From: Desulfobacillus sp041396245
GTDB lineage: Bacteria; Pseudomonadota; Gammaproteobacteria; Burkholderiales; Rhodocyclaceae
DNA: 64,000 bases
Direction: 5' to 3'
Assembly (NCBI GenBank): GCA_041396245.1
Contig: JAWKYW010000005.1
Location: 1 to 64,000, forward strand
Shown: piece after piece, positions 49,463-57,780 of the stretch
How positions within the stretch are numbered: the first letter of the stretch is position 1
Layout: every line of letters begins with the position of its first letter
The notes under the pieces: generated by a model
The model's database searches: none
The model's input: the letters and a program-made list of their open reading frames with translations, nothing else
What the model was told of the DNA's origin: nothing
Program-made: the position numbers and the translations under genes

Positions 49463-50656
49463 TCAATGACTTAATCGACCGAAGTCCGGGATCGCGCGAC
49501 GCATGAACTCGTCGAACAAGGGCACGGTAAACGCCATCTCCCCATGGGCGGGACTGTAGATCATTCCCTTCCTGATCAGCTTGGCACGCACCGGCCCGAG
49601 GCTATTCACCTGCACGGACAGCATTGCCGCGATATCGCCTGTCCGGTGCGACCCCGGTCCCAGTTCGGCCATGGCGCGGAGAAACTTTTTCTCGCTTGGG
49701 GTAAGCCGATCGAAGCGGACGCGAAAGAAATTTTCGTCCAGCCGGCGAATTACTTTGGGAGTCGCACCTGTCACAACATCAAGGCTGATCGGGCTGGCTA
49801 CGGCCAGATTCCAGGCCTGGTAGCCCCACTCCTGAAGGAAATAGGGATATCCTTGAGTCATGCTGAAAATCTCGGCCAATGCCGCCGGGTCAAAGCTGAC
49901 GCCGGCCGCCAGCGCAGGATCCTGCAATGCCTTTCGGGCGTCGGCTTCTGCCAGCGCCCCAATGAGCGGGAAGCTGAAAAGCCGCTCCGCGTAGGACTTC
50001 GACTCGCCCGCCAGGCCAGGCAGGATGGGCAGGCCGGCACCGATCAGCACCAGCGGCAACTGGCGCTGTTGCACCTTGTGCATCGCCATGATCAGCGCGC
50101 CCAGTTCCTTCTGGTTGAAATACTGCACCTCGTCGATAAGGAGCGCAATGGCGCTTTTGCGCTCGGCGGCAGCCTCTGCGACCGCCATGAGCAGAATGGG
50201 CAAATCGATTTCCAGGTCGCCGCTGTCGGCCACACCTTTTTCGGGCTCGATGTCCAGCCCGATGTCCACATCGCCTACTGTCAGTTTGATGGCGGAGATG
50301 AAGCTGCGCAGCACGGCAAGGCCGCGTTTTACCTTGTCACCGGCACCGGCCATGCGATCCAGATCGTAGAGAAGCCGGCGCAGGCTGGGGGCGAGCAGCG
50401 GCCCCAGCCGCTTGTCCTCGTGGGCCTCCACTTCGATCGTCCGGTAGCCCGCCGCGCTGGCCAGACGCTGAATCTCGTTCAGCAGCACCGTCTTGCCGAC
50501 ACCGCGAAGGCCCGTCAGCAGCAGGCTCTTCTCGGAACGGGCTGCCAGAGTACGCCCCAACAGGATGCGTGCCTGTTCCAGCACCGGCTCTCGCCCCACC
50601 AGCTCAGGTGGCGGCGAGCCCGCACCGGGAGAAAACGGGTTCTTGATCGGATCCAT
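49463..50656 (-). CDS. AAA+ ATPase (archaeal-type ATPase/Orc-like), function unknown
   Basis: 397 residues from Met 50656 (MDPIKNPFSPGAGSPPPELVGREPVLEQAR). Walker A LLTGLRGVGKTVLL, Walker B AIALLIDEVQYF and a C-terminal winged helix (RTGDIAAMLSVQVNSLGPVRAKLIRKGMIY). STAND/COG1672-like ATPases of this layout occur singly in accessory regions. The upstream region is AT-rich with a near-palindrome TATACCCGGTTATA. No partner gene is evident. Confidence 0.7.
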   Translation of the reverse strand: MDPIKNPFSPGAGSPPPELVGREPVLEQARILLGRTLAARSEKSLLLTGLRGVGKTVLLNEIQRLASAAGYRTIEVEAHEDKRLGPLLAPSLRRLLYDLDRMAGAGDKVKRGLAVLRSFISAIKLTVGDVDIGLDIEPEKGVADSGDLEIDLPILLMAVAEAAAERKSAIALLIDEVQYFNQKELGALIMAMHKVQQRQLPLVLIGAGLPILPGLAGESKSYAERLFSFPLIGALAEADARKALQDPALAAGVSFDPAALAEIFSMTQGYPYFLQEWGYQAWNLAVASPISLDVVTGATPKVIRRLDENFFRVRFDRLTPSEKKFLRAMAELGPGSHRTGDIAAMLSVQVNSLGPVRAKLIRKGMIYSPAHGEMAFTVPLFDEFMRRAIPDFGRLSH

Positions 50657-50836
50657 ATCTATCAACCTATACCCGGTTATATCTTGATTTGAGTATACAT
50701 CGATAAACATCGGCAGCAAACGCCATCCGCAACCCGGCGCCGTCCCGCCAGTGCTGACTATCTGTTTGTGGCGCCTCGGGCAAGGCGTGTCCCAAATGTC
50801 TCATGGATAACCGCCCGTCTCGCAGGGCGCATTTTT

Positions 50837-53125
50837 TTACACGACCAGGCTGATCGGCTCCGGCGCCTCGCCCTGCGGCAGCACGCGGCCGATGCGCGCG
50901 GCGTGCTGATAGCCAAGCCGGCGCAACTCGGCTAGGCAGGCCTCGGCCCGGTCTGCCGGGACGCCGGCGAGCAGGCCGCCGGCGGTCTGCGGATCGAAGA
51001 GTAGCGGGTAGTAGGGGTGCGACAGCGCCGCTTCCTGGTTGCGCAGTGCGCGGCGCAGGCGCACGTTGGCCGGCTGCAGCGAACTGAGGATGCCGGCGGC
51101 CGCCATGTCCGCCGCGCCTTCGAGCAGCGGCAGTGCGTTGAGGTCGAGTTCGGCGTCGACCGCCGAGGGCCGCGTCATCTCGACCAGATGGCCGAGCAGG
51201 CCGAAGCCGGTGAGGTCGGTGCAGGCCGTGGCGCCGTGCTCGCGCAGGCAGCGCGCGGCATCACGATTGGAGACCTGCATCGAGTCGAGCGCGGCGTCGA
51301 TCCAGCGGCCGCGGCAGACGACGCCCGAGCGCGGGCGCGCATGGGCGGCGAACAGCGTGCCGGTGCCGACCGGCTTGGTGAGGATCAGCGCGTCGCCCGG
51401 TCGCAGGCCGGCCTTGGTCGTCATGCCCGCCAGCCGTGCGTCGATGAGGCCGTTGACGGCGAAGCCGAGCGCCAGCTCGCTGCCCTCGCCGGTGTGGCCG
51501 CCGACCAGGGCGCAGCCGGCCTCGTTGAGCACCGCGACGGCGCCGGCCATCATTTGATGCAAATCGTCCTCGACCTTGCGCTCCAGCCCCGGCGGCACGG
51601 TGGCGATGGCGGTGGCCGACTGCGGCGCGGCGCCCATGGCGTAGAGGTCGCCCAGGGCGTGATTGGCGGCGATGCGGCCGAACAGCCAGGGGTCGTCGAT
51701 GAAGGCACGGAAGAAATCGACGGTGTGCATCACGGCCTTGCCCGGCGGCACGCGCAGCACGGCGGCATCGTCCGGCGCATCGAGGCCGATCAGCACGTCG
51801 TCGCGCGCGATCGGCTGCACGCCGGCCAGCGCACGCTCCAGCACCGTGGCGCCGACCTTGGCGCCGCAGCCGCCGCAGCGCATGGCGACGGCGGAGATCG
51901 CCTGCGCCCGCTCCTCCGCCGCCAGCGGCAGCGGTTCGCCGCGCGCCGGCGCCGCTTCGGGCATGGCCGCGAACGCGGTGAACTTGCGCATGAAGCGGCG
52001 ATCGATCCAGTCCTTCCAGCGCCACACCCAGTCGCCGCGCGCATGGAGCGCGCCGCGCGAGGCGACGGCATGGCGGTCGCCGGTGCTGATCAGCGCCAGC
52101 CAGCGTTGCTGCGGACGATAGCGCTGCAGCGACTGGCCGCTCACCGCGCGGCGCAGGTTCTCCGCCAGCGGGGGCCCCATGCGCACGGCGAAGACGCCGG
52201 CCTTTTCCAGCTTGTGTCCGCGCATCGATGCGCAATCGCCGGCGGCGAAGACCCGCGGATCGTTCTCGCTCTGCAGGAATTCATTGACGCGGATGAAGCC
52301 GGCCTCGTCCAGCGCCAGTCCCGTGCCGGCCAGCCAGGCGGCGGCGCCGGCCTGGGTGACCCAGACGATCTCGTCGGCCTCGAACAGCTCGCCCGAGGCG
52401 GTGCGCAGGCTTCCGACATCGACCCGGCTGACTTCGGCGCCGCGGTGGACGCGCACGCCGCGCGCGGCGAGCACCGACTCGAAGGCGCGGCGCACGGCGG
52501 CGTTGTGCGTCGGCAGGATTTCGGCCCCGGCGGAAAACAGGTGGAAGCGCAGTTCGTCCGGATCGTTCCCCTGGGCGAGGCGTTCATTGCGCAGCCGGTA
52601 TTGCATGGCCAGGGTGAGTTCGACGCCGGCCGCGCCGGCGCCGACGACGGCGATGGTGACGGACCCTGGCTGTTCGCGCACGCGCGCGAACAGCGCCAGC
52701 CAGCGTTCGTTGAAGCGGCGGATCGGCTTCACCGGCACGGCGTGTTCGAGGGCGCCGGGAACCTGGTCGAGCTGCGGCGTCGAGCCGACGTTGATCGACA
52801 GCACGTCGTAGGCGACCGGGGGGCGCCGGCGGCAGATCACCTTGCGTGCGGCGCGGTCGATGCCGGTGACTTCGTCGCGGTAGTAGCGCGCACCGGCGAA
52901 TTCGGCCAGCCGGCGCAGGTCGATATGCACCTCGTCGAAGCCGTAATGCCCGGCGATGTAGCCCGGCAGCATGCCGGAGTAGGGCGTGTCGGTGTCGCTG
53001 CAGATCAGCGTCAGCCGCACGCCGGGCAGCGGCCGCATGGCGAAACTGCGCAGCACGCCGACGTGGCTGTGGCCGCCGCCGACCAGCACGATGTCGCGCA
53101 GCACCGGGGTGGCTGCGGCATGCAT
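50837..53125 (-). CDS. selD: NADH dehydrogenase-like/selenophosphate synthetase (SelD) fusion
   Basis: 762 residues from ATG 53125. Residues 1 to about 385 are an FAD/NAD pyridine nucleotide-disulfide oxidoreductase domain (DIVLVGGGHSHVGVLRSF; VVGAGAAGVELTLAM; VFAAGDCASM). From about 400 on comes SelD: MRCGGCGAKVG with Cys in place of selenocysteine, DDAAV, HTVDFFRAF and GGHTGEGSELALG. SelD makes selenophosphate from selenide and ATP. The fusion suggests a coupled redox step before phosphorylation. The start overlaps the stop of a 22-codon ORF. Confidence 0.9.
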   Translation of the reverse strand: MHAAATPVLRDIVLVGGGHSHVGVLRSFAMRPLPGVRLTLICSDTDTPYSGMLPGYIAGHYGFDEVHIDLRRLAEFAGARYYRDEVTGIDRAARKVICRRRPPVAYDVLSINVGSTPQLDQVPGALEHAVPVKPIRRFNERWLALFARVREQPGSVTIAVVGAGAAGVELTLAMQYRLRNERLAQGNDPDELRFHLFSAGAEILPTHNAAVRRAFESVLAARGVRVHRGAEVSRVDVGSLRTASGELFEADEIVWVTQAGAAAWLAGTGLALDEAGFIRVNEFLQSENDPRVFAAGDCASMRGHKLEKAGVFAVRMGPPLAENLRRAVSGQSLQRYRPQQRWLALISTGDRHAVASRGALHARGDWVWRWKDWIDRRFMRKFTAFAAMPEAAPARGEPLPLAAEERAQAISAVAMRCGGCGAKVGATVLERALAGVQPIARDDVLIGLDAPDDAAVLRVPPGKAVMHTVDFFRAFIDDPWLFGRIAANHALGDLYAMGAAPQSATAIATVPPGLERKVEDDLHQMMAGAVAVLNEAGCALVGGHTGEGSELALGFAVNGLIDARLAGMTTKAGLRPGDALILTKPVGTGTLFAAHARPRSGVVCRGRWIDAALDSMQVSNRDAARCLREHGATACTDLTGFGLLGHLVEMTRPSAVDAELDLNALPLLEGAADMAAAGILSSLQPANVRLRRALRNQEAALSHPYYPLLFDPQTAGGLLAGVPADRAEACLAELRRLGYQHAARIGRVLPQGEAPEPISLVV

Positions 53126-53193
53126 CAGTGCAGGGACCGGGCCGGAACGCCGCAATCGCCCGCGGCGATTCCCGTCGGGCCTGGCGAAGTCAT
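53125..53193 (-). CDS. 22-codon ORF coupled to selD
   Basis: MTSPGPTGIAAGDCGVPARSLH, preceded by an excellent ribosome site (GGAGGAGG) right after the methyltransferase stop. It ends in TGATG, overlapping the selD start. selD itself has no ribosome site, so it probably depends on translation of this mini-ORF. Could be only a coupling leader. Confidence 0.5.
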   Translation of the reverse strand: MTSPGPTGIAAGDCGVPARSLH

Positions 53194-53210
53194 CGTGTGG
53201 GCCTCCTCCT

Positions 53211-54272
53211 TTAGCAACAGCCGCAGCTTTCCTCGGCATTCCCTTCGGCGGCGCCGGCGCCGCCATCCGCGGCGAACGGCAGCGCCTTGCCGCAGCCGGA
53301 GAAGATGCCGTAGTGGCGCGAGAAATCGCCGATAAAGTCGAAGTGCGGCGCCAGCCGGCTTTCCTTCAGCATGCGCCAGGTGTTGCCGCAGACGGGGAAG
53401 ACGCGGCCAGCCTCGATGCGGTGGTGCCTGTCGATGACGAAGGCGTGCGGGTGCTGCGGGATGCTGCCGCGATAGACCACCGCCTGGCCGTAGTCCTCGC
53501 AGTCGGATTCCAGACCGTCGAGCTTGAACAGGCGCCAGGTGGCGGAGAAGAAGCGCAGGCTGCCGATGCGCGGCGCCAGCTCGGGGTCGGTGATCGCCAG
53601 CGGCCGGTCCTCCACCAGGCGCGGGTCGTTGAAGCCGGCGCGCCGCGCCAGCGCGAGGAAGTCGTTCCAGTAGAGCGCGCCGCCAAGGCATTCGCCGTAG
53701 AGGACGGGGTCGTTCTTCACCGCGTCCGGCACGCGCCGGTCGGCATACACGTCGGAGAAATAGAACTCGCCGCCGGGCTTGAGCAGGCGGTGCACGCCGC
53801 GCAGCACGGCGTCCTTGTCGGGCGAGAGATTGACGACACAGTTGGAGACGACGACGTCGAAGCTGGCCGGCGCCAGGTCGAGTTCGTCGAGGCGCTCGAT
53901 GTAGCCGTGCAGAAAGCGCACGTTGTCGAAGCCGAAGGCGTCGGCGTGGTGGCGGCGGTGGCGCTCAGCGACTTCGAGTTGCCCGTCGGTCATGTCGACG
54001 CCGACCACCTCGCCCGCCGGCCCGGCGAGCTGCGCCAGCGCATACACGTCGCGGCCGGCGCCGCTGCCCAAGTCGAGGATGCGGCAGCCGTCCAGCAGCG
54101 GCGGGCAGACCAGGCCGCAGCCGTAGTAGCGGCTCAGCACTTCGGGATGGATGCGGGCCAGCAGGGGCTTCAGCCAGGCGGGCACGCTGAAGGCGTCGCA
54201 GCAGGCCGTCGTCTTCAGGTCGGCCGAGCCGGACAACTGCTTGCCGTAGTAGTCCTTGACCAGTTCATGCAT
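53211..54272 (-). CDS. ArsM-like SAM-dependent methyltransferase
   Basis: 353 residues. The SAM site is ILDLGSGAGRDVYALAQLAG, followed by VDMTDGQLEVAE. The thiols needed for As(III) binding in ArsM have counterparts: TTACCDAF, VVSNCVVNLSPDK and YGECLGGALYW. The C-terminus ends ESCGCC. Arsenite is the known substrate of this family. Location directly before selD makes a selenium or other metalloid substrate conceivable, but that is inference. Confidence 0.8.
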   Translation of the reverse strand: MHELVKDYYGKQLSGSADLKTTACCDAFSVPAWLKPLLARIHPEVLSRYYGCGLVCPPLLDGCRILDLGSGAGRDVYALAQLAGPAGEVVGVDMTDGQLEVAERHRRHHADAFGFDNVRFLHGYIERLDELDLAPASFDVVVSNCVVNLSPDKDAVLRGVHRLLKPGGEFYFSDVYADRRVPDAVKNDPVLYGECLGGALYWNDFLALARRAGFNDPRLVEDRPLAITDPELAPRIGSLRFFSATWRLFKLDGLESDCEDYGQAVVYRGSIPQHPHAFVIDRHHRIEAGRVFPVCGNTWRMLKESRLAPHFDFIGDFSRHYGIFSGCGKALPFAADGGAGAAEGNAEESCGCC

Positions 54273-54437
54273 GGCGGTTCCTTACTGACTGGGTATCCGC
54301 CGGATCGATCAGGAGCAGGTGCGTCCCGGCCTTCACCGGGATAGGGGCATTCTCGCGCATTGAATCCTCCTTCGGGCAATTGTACCGATGAGTCTGTCCG
54401 CGGCGGGGATTGCTTACGGAGAACGCGCGAAAGGAAA

Positions 54438-54462
54438 CCGCCCGCAGGAATGCTGCGGGCGG
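54438..54462 (-). terminator. Hairpin terminator after the 47-aa peptide
   Basis: CCGCCCGCAG-CATTC-CTGCGGGCGG followed by TTTCC on the minus strand, just after the stop at 54480. Confidence 0.7.
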
Positions 54463-54479
54463 TCTCTATCGGGCGAGGC

Positions 54480-54623
54480 TCAGCGCTGGAATTCCACCCC
54501 GGCGTAGGGCAGCGCAGCGTACGGATTCTCCTGCGCGTCCGACTGGGAAGCCTGCACCGCCGGAGCGGCAAACAGGGCGGCGGAAGTGGCCAGGGCGGCA
54601 ATCAGGGTCGAAAGGGTCTTCAT
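54480..54623 (-). CDS. Small exported peptide (47 aa)
   Basis: MKTLSTLIAALATSAALFAAPAVQA is a signal peptide. The mature tail of about 22 residues is SQSDAQENPYAALPYAGVEF followed by QR. GGAG precedes the ATG, a terminator hairpin follows, and a class 2 promoter lies upstream at 54692. Monocistronic. No family recognised. Being preceded by the same promoter type as the 61-aa peptide suggests a shared regulon. Confidence 0.65.
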   Translation of the reverse strand: MKTLSTLIAALATSAALFAAPAVQASQSDAQENPYAALPYAGVEFQR

Positions 54624-54691
54624 GTCAGTCTCCTTGTGCAAAGTTGGGGTTGGGGTTGCTTGTTCGCGGCCGGAACATCCGACCAGCGCCC

Positions 54692-54721
54692 CTTTGTCGC
54701 CGCAGCTGGGGTTTAATTACG
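54692..54721 (-). promoter_or_regulatory. Class 2 ECF-like promoter of the 47-aa exported peptide
   Basis: Minus strand CGTAA, 17 bases, CGACAAAGG. Matches 32432-32461 closely, including AAACC shortly after the -35 element. Confidence 0.5.
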
Positions 54722-54764
54722 CCTCACTGAAAAATAATCATGCCGCCGCGGCGATGCGGCCCGT

Positions 54765-54795
54765 TGTAAGCCGCGCGCTTTCCCGCCGGTCTAAT
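54765..54795 (+). promoter_or_regulatory. Class 1 ECF promoter of the YiiX-like hydrolase gene
   Basis: TGTAA, 17 bases, CGGTCTAAT, ending 57 bases before ATG 54852. Full match to the class 1 pattern. Confidence 0.8.
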
Positions 54796-54851
54796 GGACA
54801 GGATGGATGCGTGACGCAGGGCTTCTGCGCCCGGGCAGAAAGGAATGACGC

Positions 54852-55640
54852 ATGAACCCGATCTTGAGCCGGCTGGGCGACCGGCTGGCGCGCTATCTGA
54901 GCCGGCCCGATCCGCGCTACCGGCCGCTGGCGACGAGCGATCCGCGCAGCGTGGCGGCCGTCATCGCGCCGGGCGACGTGCTGCTGGTCGAGGGCAATAC
55001 GCGCTTCAGCAAGGCCATCAAGTACCTCAGCCAGTCGACCTGGTCGCATGCCGCGCTGTACGTCGGCGACAGCGGGCCGGGCGGCGAGCCGGGGCATTGG
55101 CTGGTGGAAGCCGACGTGGTCGACGGCGTCATCATGGTGCCGCTGGCGCAATACGCCGAGATGCATACGCGCATCTGCCGGCCGGTCGGGCTCGGCGAGG
55201 AGGACCGCGCGAAAGTCATCGAATACGTCCTGGCCCGCCTCGGCCACCGCTACGACCTGAAGAACATCGTCGACCTGGTGCGCTACCTGTTGCCGCAGCC
55301 GCCGGTGCCGGTGCGCTGGCGCCGGCGCATGCTGGCGCTGGGCAGCGGCGATCCGACGCGTGCCATCTGCTCGACGCTGATCGCCCAGGCCTTCCAGTCG
55401 TTGCGCTATCCGATCCTGCCCGAGGTGTCGCGCCGGCCGGCGCCGCGCGAGGACTGCAACGACTGCTACGACGAGGTCCTGCAGATCCGCCACCACAGCC
55501 TGTTCGTGCCGCGCGACTTCGACATCTCGCCCTACTTCGAGATCGTCAAGCCGTCGCTGGCGAACGGCTTCGACCACCGGCGGTTGCGCTGGGAGGACGC
55601 TTCGCCCGAAGCGCAAGCGCCGGAAACCAGCCCGATGTAG
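54852..55640 (+). CDS. YiiX/permuted papain-like (NlpC/P60-type) hydrolase
   Basis: 262 residues. GDVLLVEGNTRFSKAIKYLSQSTWSHAALYVG carries the first catalytic His; RYDLKNIVDLVRYLL and the Cys in AICSTLIAQAFQSL complete the permuted-papain pattern of YiiX/YebB-type enzymes. Family members hydrolyse amide or ester bonds in lipids or peptidoglycan. Expressed from a class 1 ECF promoter. The stop TAG belongs to the start of a REP palindrome. Confidence 0.8.
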   Translation: MNPILSRLGDRLARYLSRPDPRYRPLATSDPRSVAAVIAPGDVLLVEGNTRFSKAIKYLSQSTWSHAALYVGDSGPGGEPGHWLVEADVVDGVIMVPLAQYAEMHTRICRPVGLGEEDRAKVIEYVLARLGHRYDLKNIVDLVRYLLPQPPVPVRWRRRMLALGSGDPTRAICSTLIAQAFQSLRYPILPEVSRRPAPREDCNDCYDEVLQIRHHSLFVPRDFDISPYFEIVKPSLANGFDHRRLRWEDASPEAQAPETSPM

Positions 55641-55728
55641 GTCGGCCCTCAGGCCGACTTGAGCGGCCGATGTCCCACAGGGATATCCTTCGGTCATTGG
55701 GCCGAAGCCCGACCTGCCGGGGCGATAC
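55636..55728. repeat. REP-like palindromes between convergent genes
   Basis: GTAGGTCGGCCCTCAGGCCG and a second, degenerate GGGCCGAAGCCCGACC, between the hydrolase and the YeeE/YedE gene. The first copy includes the hydrolase stop codon. Confidence 0.8.
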
Positions 55729-55736
55729 GGCAGGGC

Positions 55737-56849
55737 TCAGTTGGCGAGGCCGAAGCGCGGCCGCAGGCGCACGCCGATCCAGCTTCCCGCCAGTGCGGCG
55801 GCGAACCACAGCCAGCCGTGCAGGCTGGTCGAGGCCACGCCGGAGAAGAAGGCGCCGATGTTGCAGCCGAAGGCGATGCGCGCGCCGTAGCCCATCAGCA
55901 GGCCGCCGACGAGCGCGGCCGCCAGCGAGCGCGGCGGGATGCGCCATTGCGGCGCGAAGCGCCCGCTCAGGGCCGCCGCCAGCGCCGCCCCGAGCAGGAT
56001 GCCGAAGTCCATCAGCGAGGTGACGTCGCCGAAGACGCTCGACGACAGTGCCTCCGCCTGGAACGGCGCCGTCCAGAAGGCCGCCTCCGCCGGCTGCCAG
56101 CCGGCCAGCATCGCGGTCTTGGCGCCCCACAGCGTGAAGGCCCAGGTAATGGTCCACGGATGGCCGGCGAGGACGAGCGTGGCGAAGTTGAGCAGGGCCA
56201 GCAGCAGGCCGCCGGCAAGCAGCGGATCGAGGCCCGCCGCGCCGCGCGAGCTATCCCATCGCCGCAGCGCCCACCAGGCGCCGGCCAAAGTCAGTACCTG
56301 CAGGACGGCGGCGACATCCCAGCCGAGGCGCTCGCCCAGCGCGATCCCGCCCCAGTCCGGCAGCGCCTGCCAGCCGCCCATGTGCAGGCTGGCCCAGAAC
56401 GAACCGGCGCAGAACGCCGCCAGCGCGGCGAGCATGCGCGGGCTGCCGCCGCCGGCGGCGTACAGGGTGCCCGAACCGCAGCCGCCGGCGAGCTGCATGC
56501 CAATGCCGAAGAGGAAGGCGCCGGCCGCCACCTGCGGGCCGAGCGGCGCCGTGGCGCCGCCGAGCGGCTGGCCGAAAATCTCGCCGGCCGCGAGCAGCGG
56601 CGCGAACAGCAGCGTCGCCAGCGCCAGCATCGGCAGCTGGGCGCGCAGGCCGCGCGTGTCGCCCTGAACGATCAGGCGGCGATAGGCGGTGGCGAAGCCG
56701 AAAGCGAATCGATACAGCGTGGCGCCGAGCAGCAGGCCGACGACGACGAGGGCGGCCGGACGCCAGCCGTCCGCCGCCGCCCGCAGCGCCAGCGTCGCGG
56801 CGAGCAGCGCAGCGGCGACGGCGGCAGCGCGCTGGCGGTGGTCCGGCAC
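55737..56849 (-). CDS. YeeE/YedE-family membrane transporter
   Basis: 370 residues from GTG 56849, which lies 4 bases after the DUF302 stop. About ten helices. The two conserved Cys motifs are LAGGCGSGTLYAAGGG and IAFGCNIGAFFSGVAS. Relatives import thiosulfate (YeeE) or are linked to selenium metabolism (YedE). The selD gene nearby makes a selenium link attractive, but sulfur is equally possible. Last gene of the NPCAAK operon. Confidence 0.85.
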   Translation of the reverse strand: MPDHRQRAAAVAAALLAATLALRAAADGWRPAALVVVGLLLGATLYRFAFGFATAYRRLIVQGDTRGLRAQLPMLALATLLFAPLLAAGEIFGQPLGGATAPLGPQVAAGAFLFGIGMQLAGGCGSGTLYAAGGGSPRMLAALAAFCAGSFWASLHMGGWQALPDWGGIALGERLGWDVAAVLQVLTLAGAWWALRRWDSSRGAAGLDPLLAGGLLLALLNFATLVLAGHPWTITWAFTLWGAKTAMLAGWQPAEAAFWTAPFQAEALSSSVFGDVTSLMDFGILLGAALAAALSGRFAPQWRIPPRSLAAALVGGLLMGYGARIAFGCNIGAFFSGVASTSLHGWLWFAAALAGSWIGVRLRPRFGLAN

Positions 56850-56853
56850 GGGC

Positions 56854-57312
56854 TCACTTGCCGACGGCGTCGCGCACGATCTTGTCGAACACCGGATCGA
56901 GCTCCCTGGCCATCGCATCGAGCGCGGCGCTGGCATAAGGGGCGAACACGGCGCTCGGCCGGCGGTAGGAAACGGTCGCGCTGCCGTCCGCGTTCTCGGT
57001 CAGATAGATGCGCAGCGGCGCCTCGACGCCGGCCGGCACGCTGGCGGCGAGCATGCGCACCGCGTAGTCGTTGCGGAACACCATCAGCACGACGTTGCCG
57101 GGAATCCTGACGCCGCGCGCGGCGGCGCCGCGGCTGGCGCTGGCGCGCGCCACCAGGCCCATGCCGTTGGCGCCGATGGCCTGCTCGAGGCGCTGCTCCG
57201 TCGCCGCGAAGCCGCCCGCCGCCTTCACCGTCACCAAGCCGGGCAGCGCCTGCGCGTTCGCCGCGAACGCCGCTGCGGCCAGGCACAGCGCGAGGATGTT
57301 TTTCACATTCAT
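56854..57312 (-). CDS. Exported DUF302 protein
   Basis: 152 residues from ATG 57312 with AGGAGA 5 bases upstream. Signal peptide (ALCLAAAAFAANAQA), then the DUF302 pattern: VTVKAAGGFAATEQRLEQAIGANGMGL, VLMVFRNDYAVRMLAAS and APLRIYLTENADGSATVSYRRPS. The function of DUF302 is not established; it often occurs with metal and sulfur periplasmic proteins. Confidence 0.85.
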   Translation of the reverse strand: MNVKNILALCLAAAAFAANAQALPGLVTVKAAGGFAATEQRLEQAIGANGMGLVARASASRGAAARGVRIPGNVVLMVFRNDYAVRMLAASVPAGVEAPLRIYLTENADGSATVSYRRPSAVFAPYASAALDAMARELDPVFDKIVRDAVGK

Positions 57313-57336
57313 ATCGTTCTCCTTTGGCAATGAAGC

Positions 57337-57780
57337 CTATTTGACGACCAGCCGGTAATCCGGCGTCGGGTTGAGCGGGCAGGAGTAGACGTACTCGCCC
57401 GGCTTCAGGTCGATGACGTAGTCCCGGGTCCTGCCGGTGGTGAGGCCGCCGCCGGAGACGCTCGGCAGGGTGGCGCGGCTGAGCAGGGTGGCGCCGCGCA
57501 GCCAGAAGCCGAGTTCGTAGGGCACGTCCTTGTTGGCAACGCGGAAGACGGTCCTGCCCGGCTTCAGTTCGAGCGTTTTCGCCTTCGCCAGCCGGTCCTT
57601 GCCGCTGCGCGCATTGATGGCCTCGCAGTCCTCGATCTTCGCGCTCTTGTAGCCGTGGTTCACGCCGTGCTCGCTCTCGAGGAACTGGCAGGGCACCTGG
57701 TTGAGTTCGACCACCTGGGGCGCGGCCAGGGCGGGAACGGCAATCAGCGCGAGTATGGTTGCAATGCAGGTCTTGTTCAT
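57337..57780 (-). CDS. Periplasmic cupredoxin-like protein
   Basis: 147 residues; signal peptide ending ALA. The body is a beta-sandwich with cupredoxin-like end: KPGRTVFRVANKDVPYELGFWLRG...RDYVIDLKPGEYVYSCPLNPTPDYRLVVK. The His/Met ligands of a true blue copper site are not in the usual spacing, though Cys and nearby His (ESEHGVNHG) exist. ATGA overlap with the upstream gene. Possibly a degenerate copper or electron-transfer protein. Confidence 0.65.
   Translation of the reverse strand: MNKTCIATILALIAVPALAAPQVVELNQVPCQFLESEHGVNHGYKSAKIEDCEAINARSGKDRLAKAKTLELKPGRTVFRVANKDVPYELGFWLRGATLLSRATLPSVSGGGLTTGRTRDYVIDLKPGEYVYSCPLNPTPDYRLVVK

Noticed and set aside
53125..53266. 47-residue N-terminal extension of the SelD fusion
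   Set aside because: The region is basic, Pro/Gly-rich and out of register with the flavoprotein family start at MHAAATPVLRDIVLVGGG; another frame there has the strong ribosome site.
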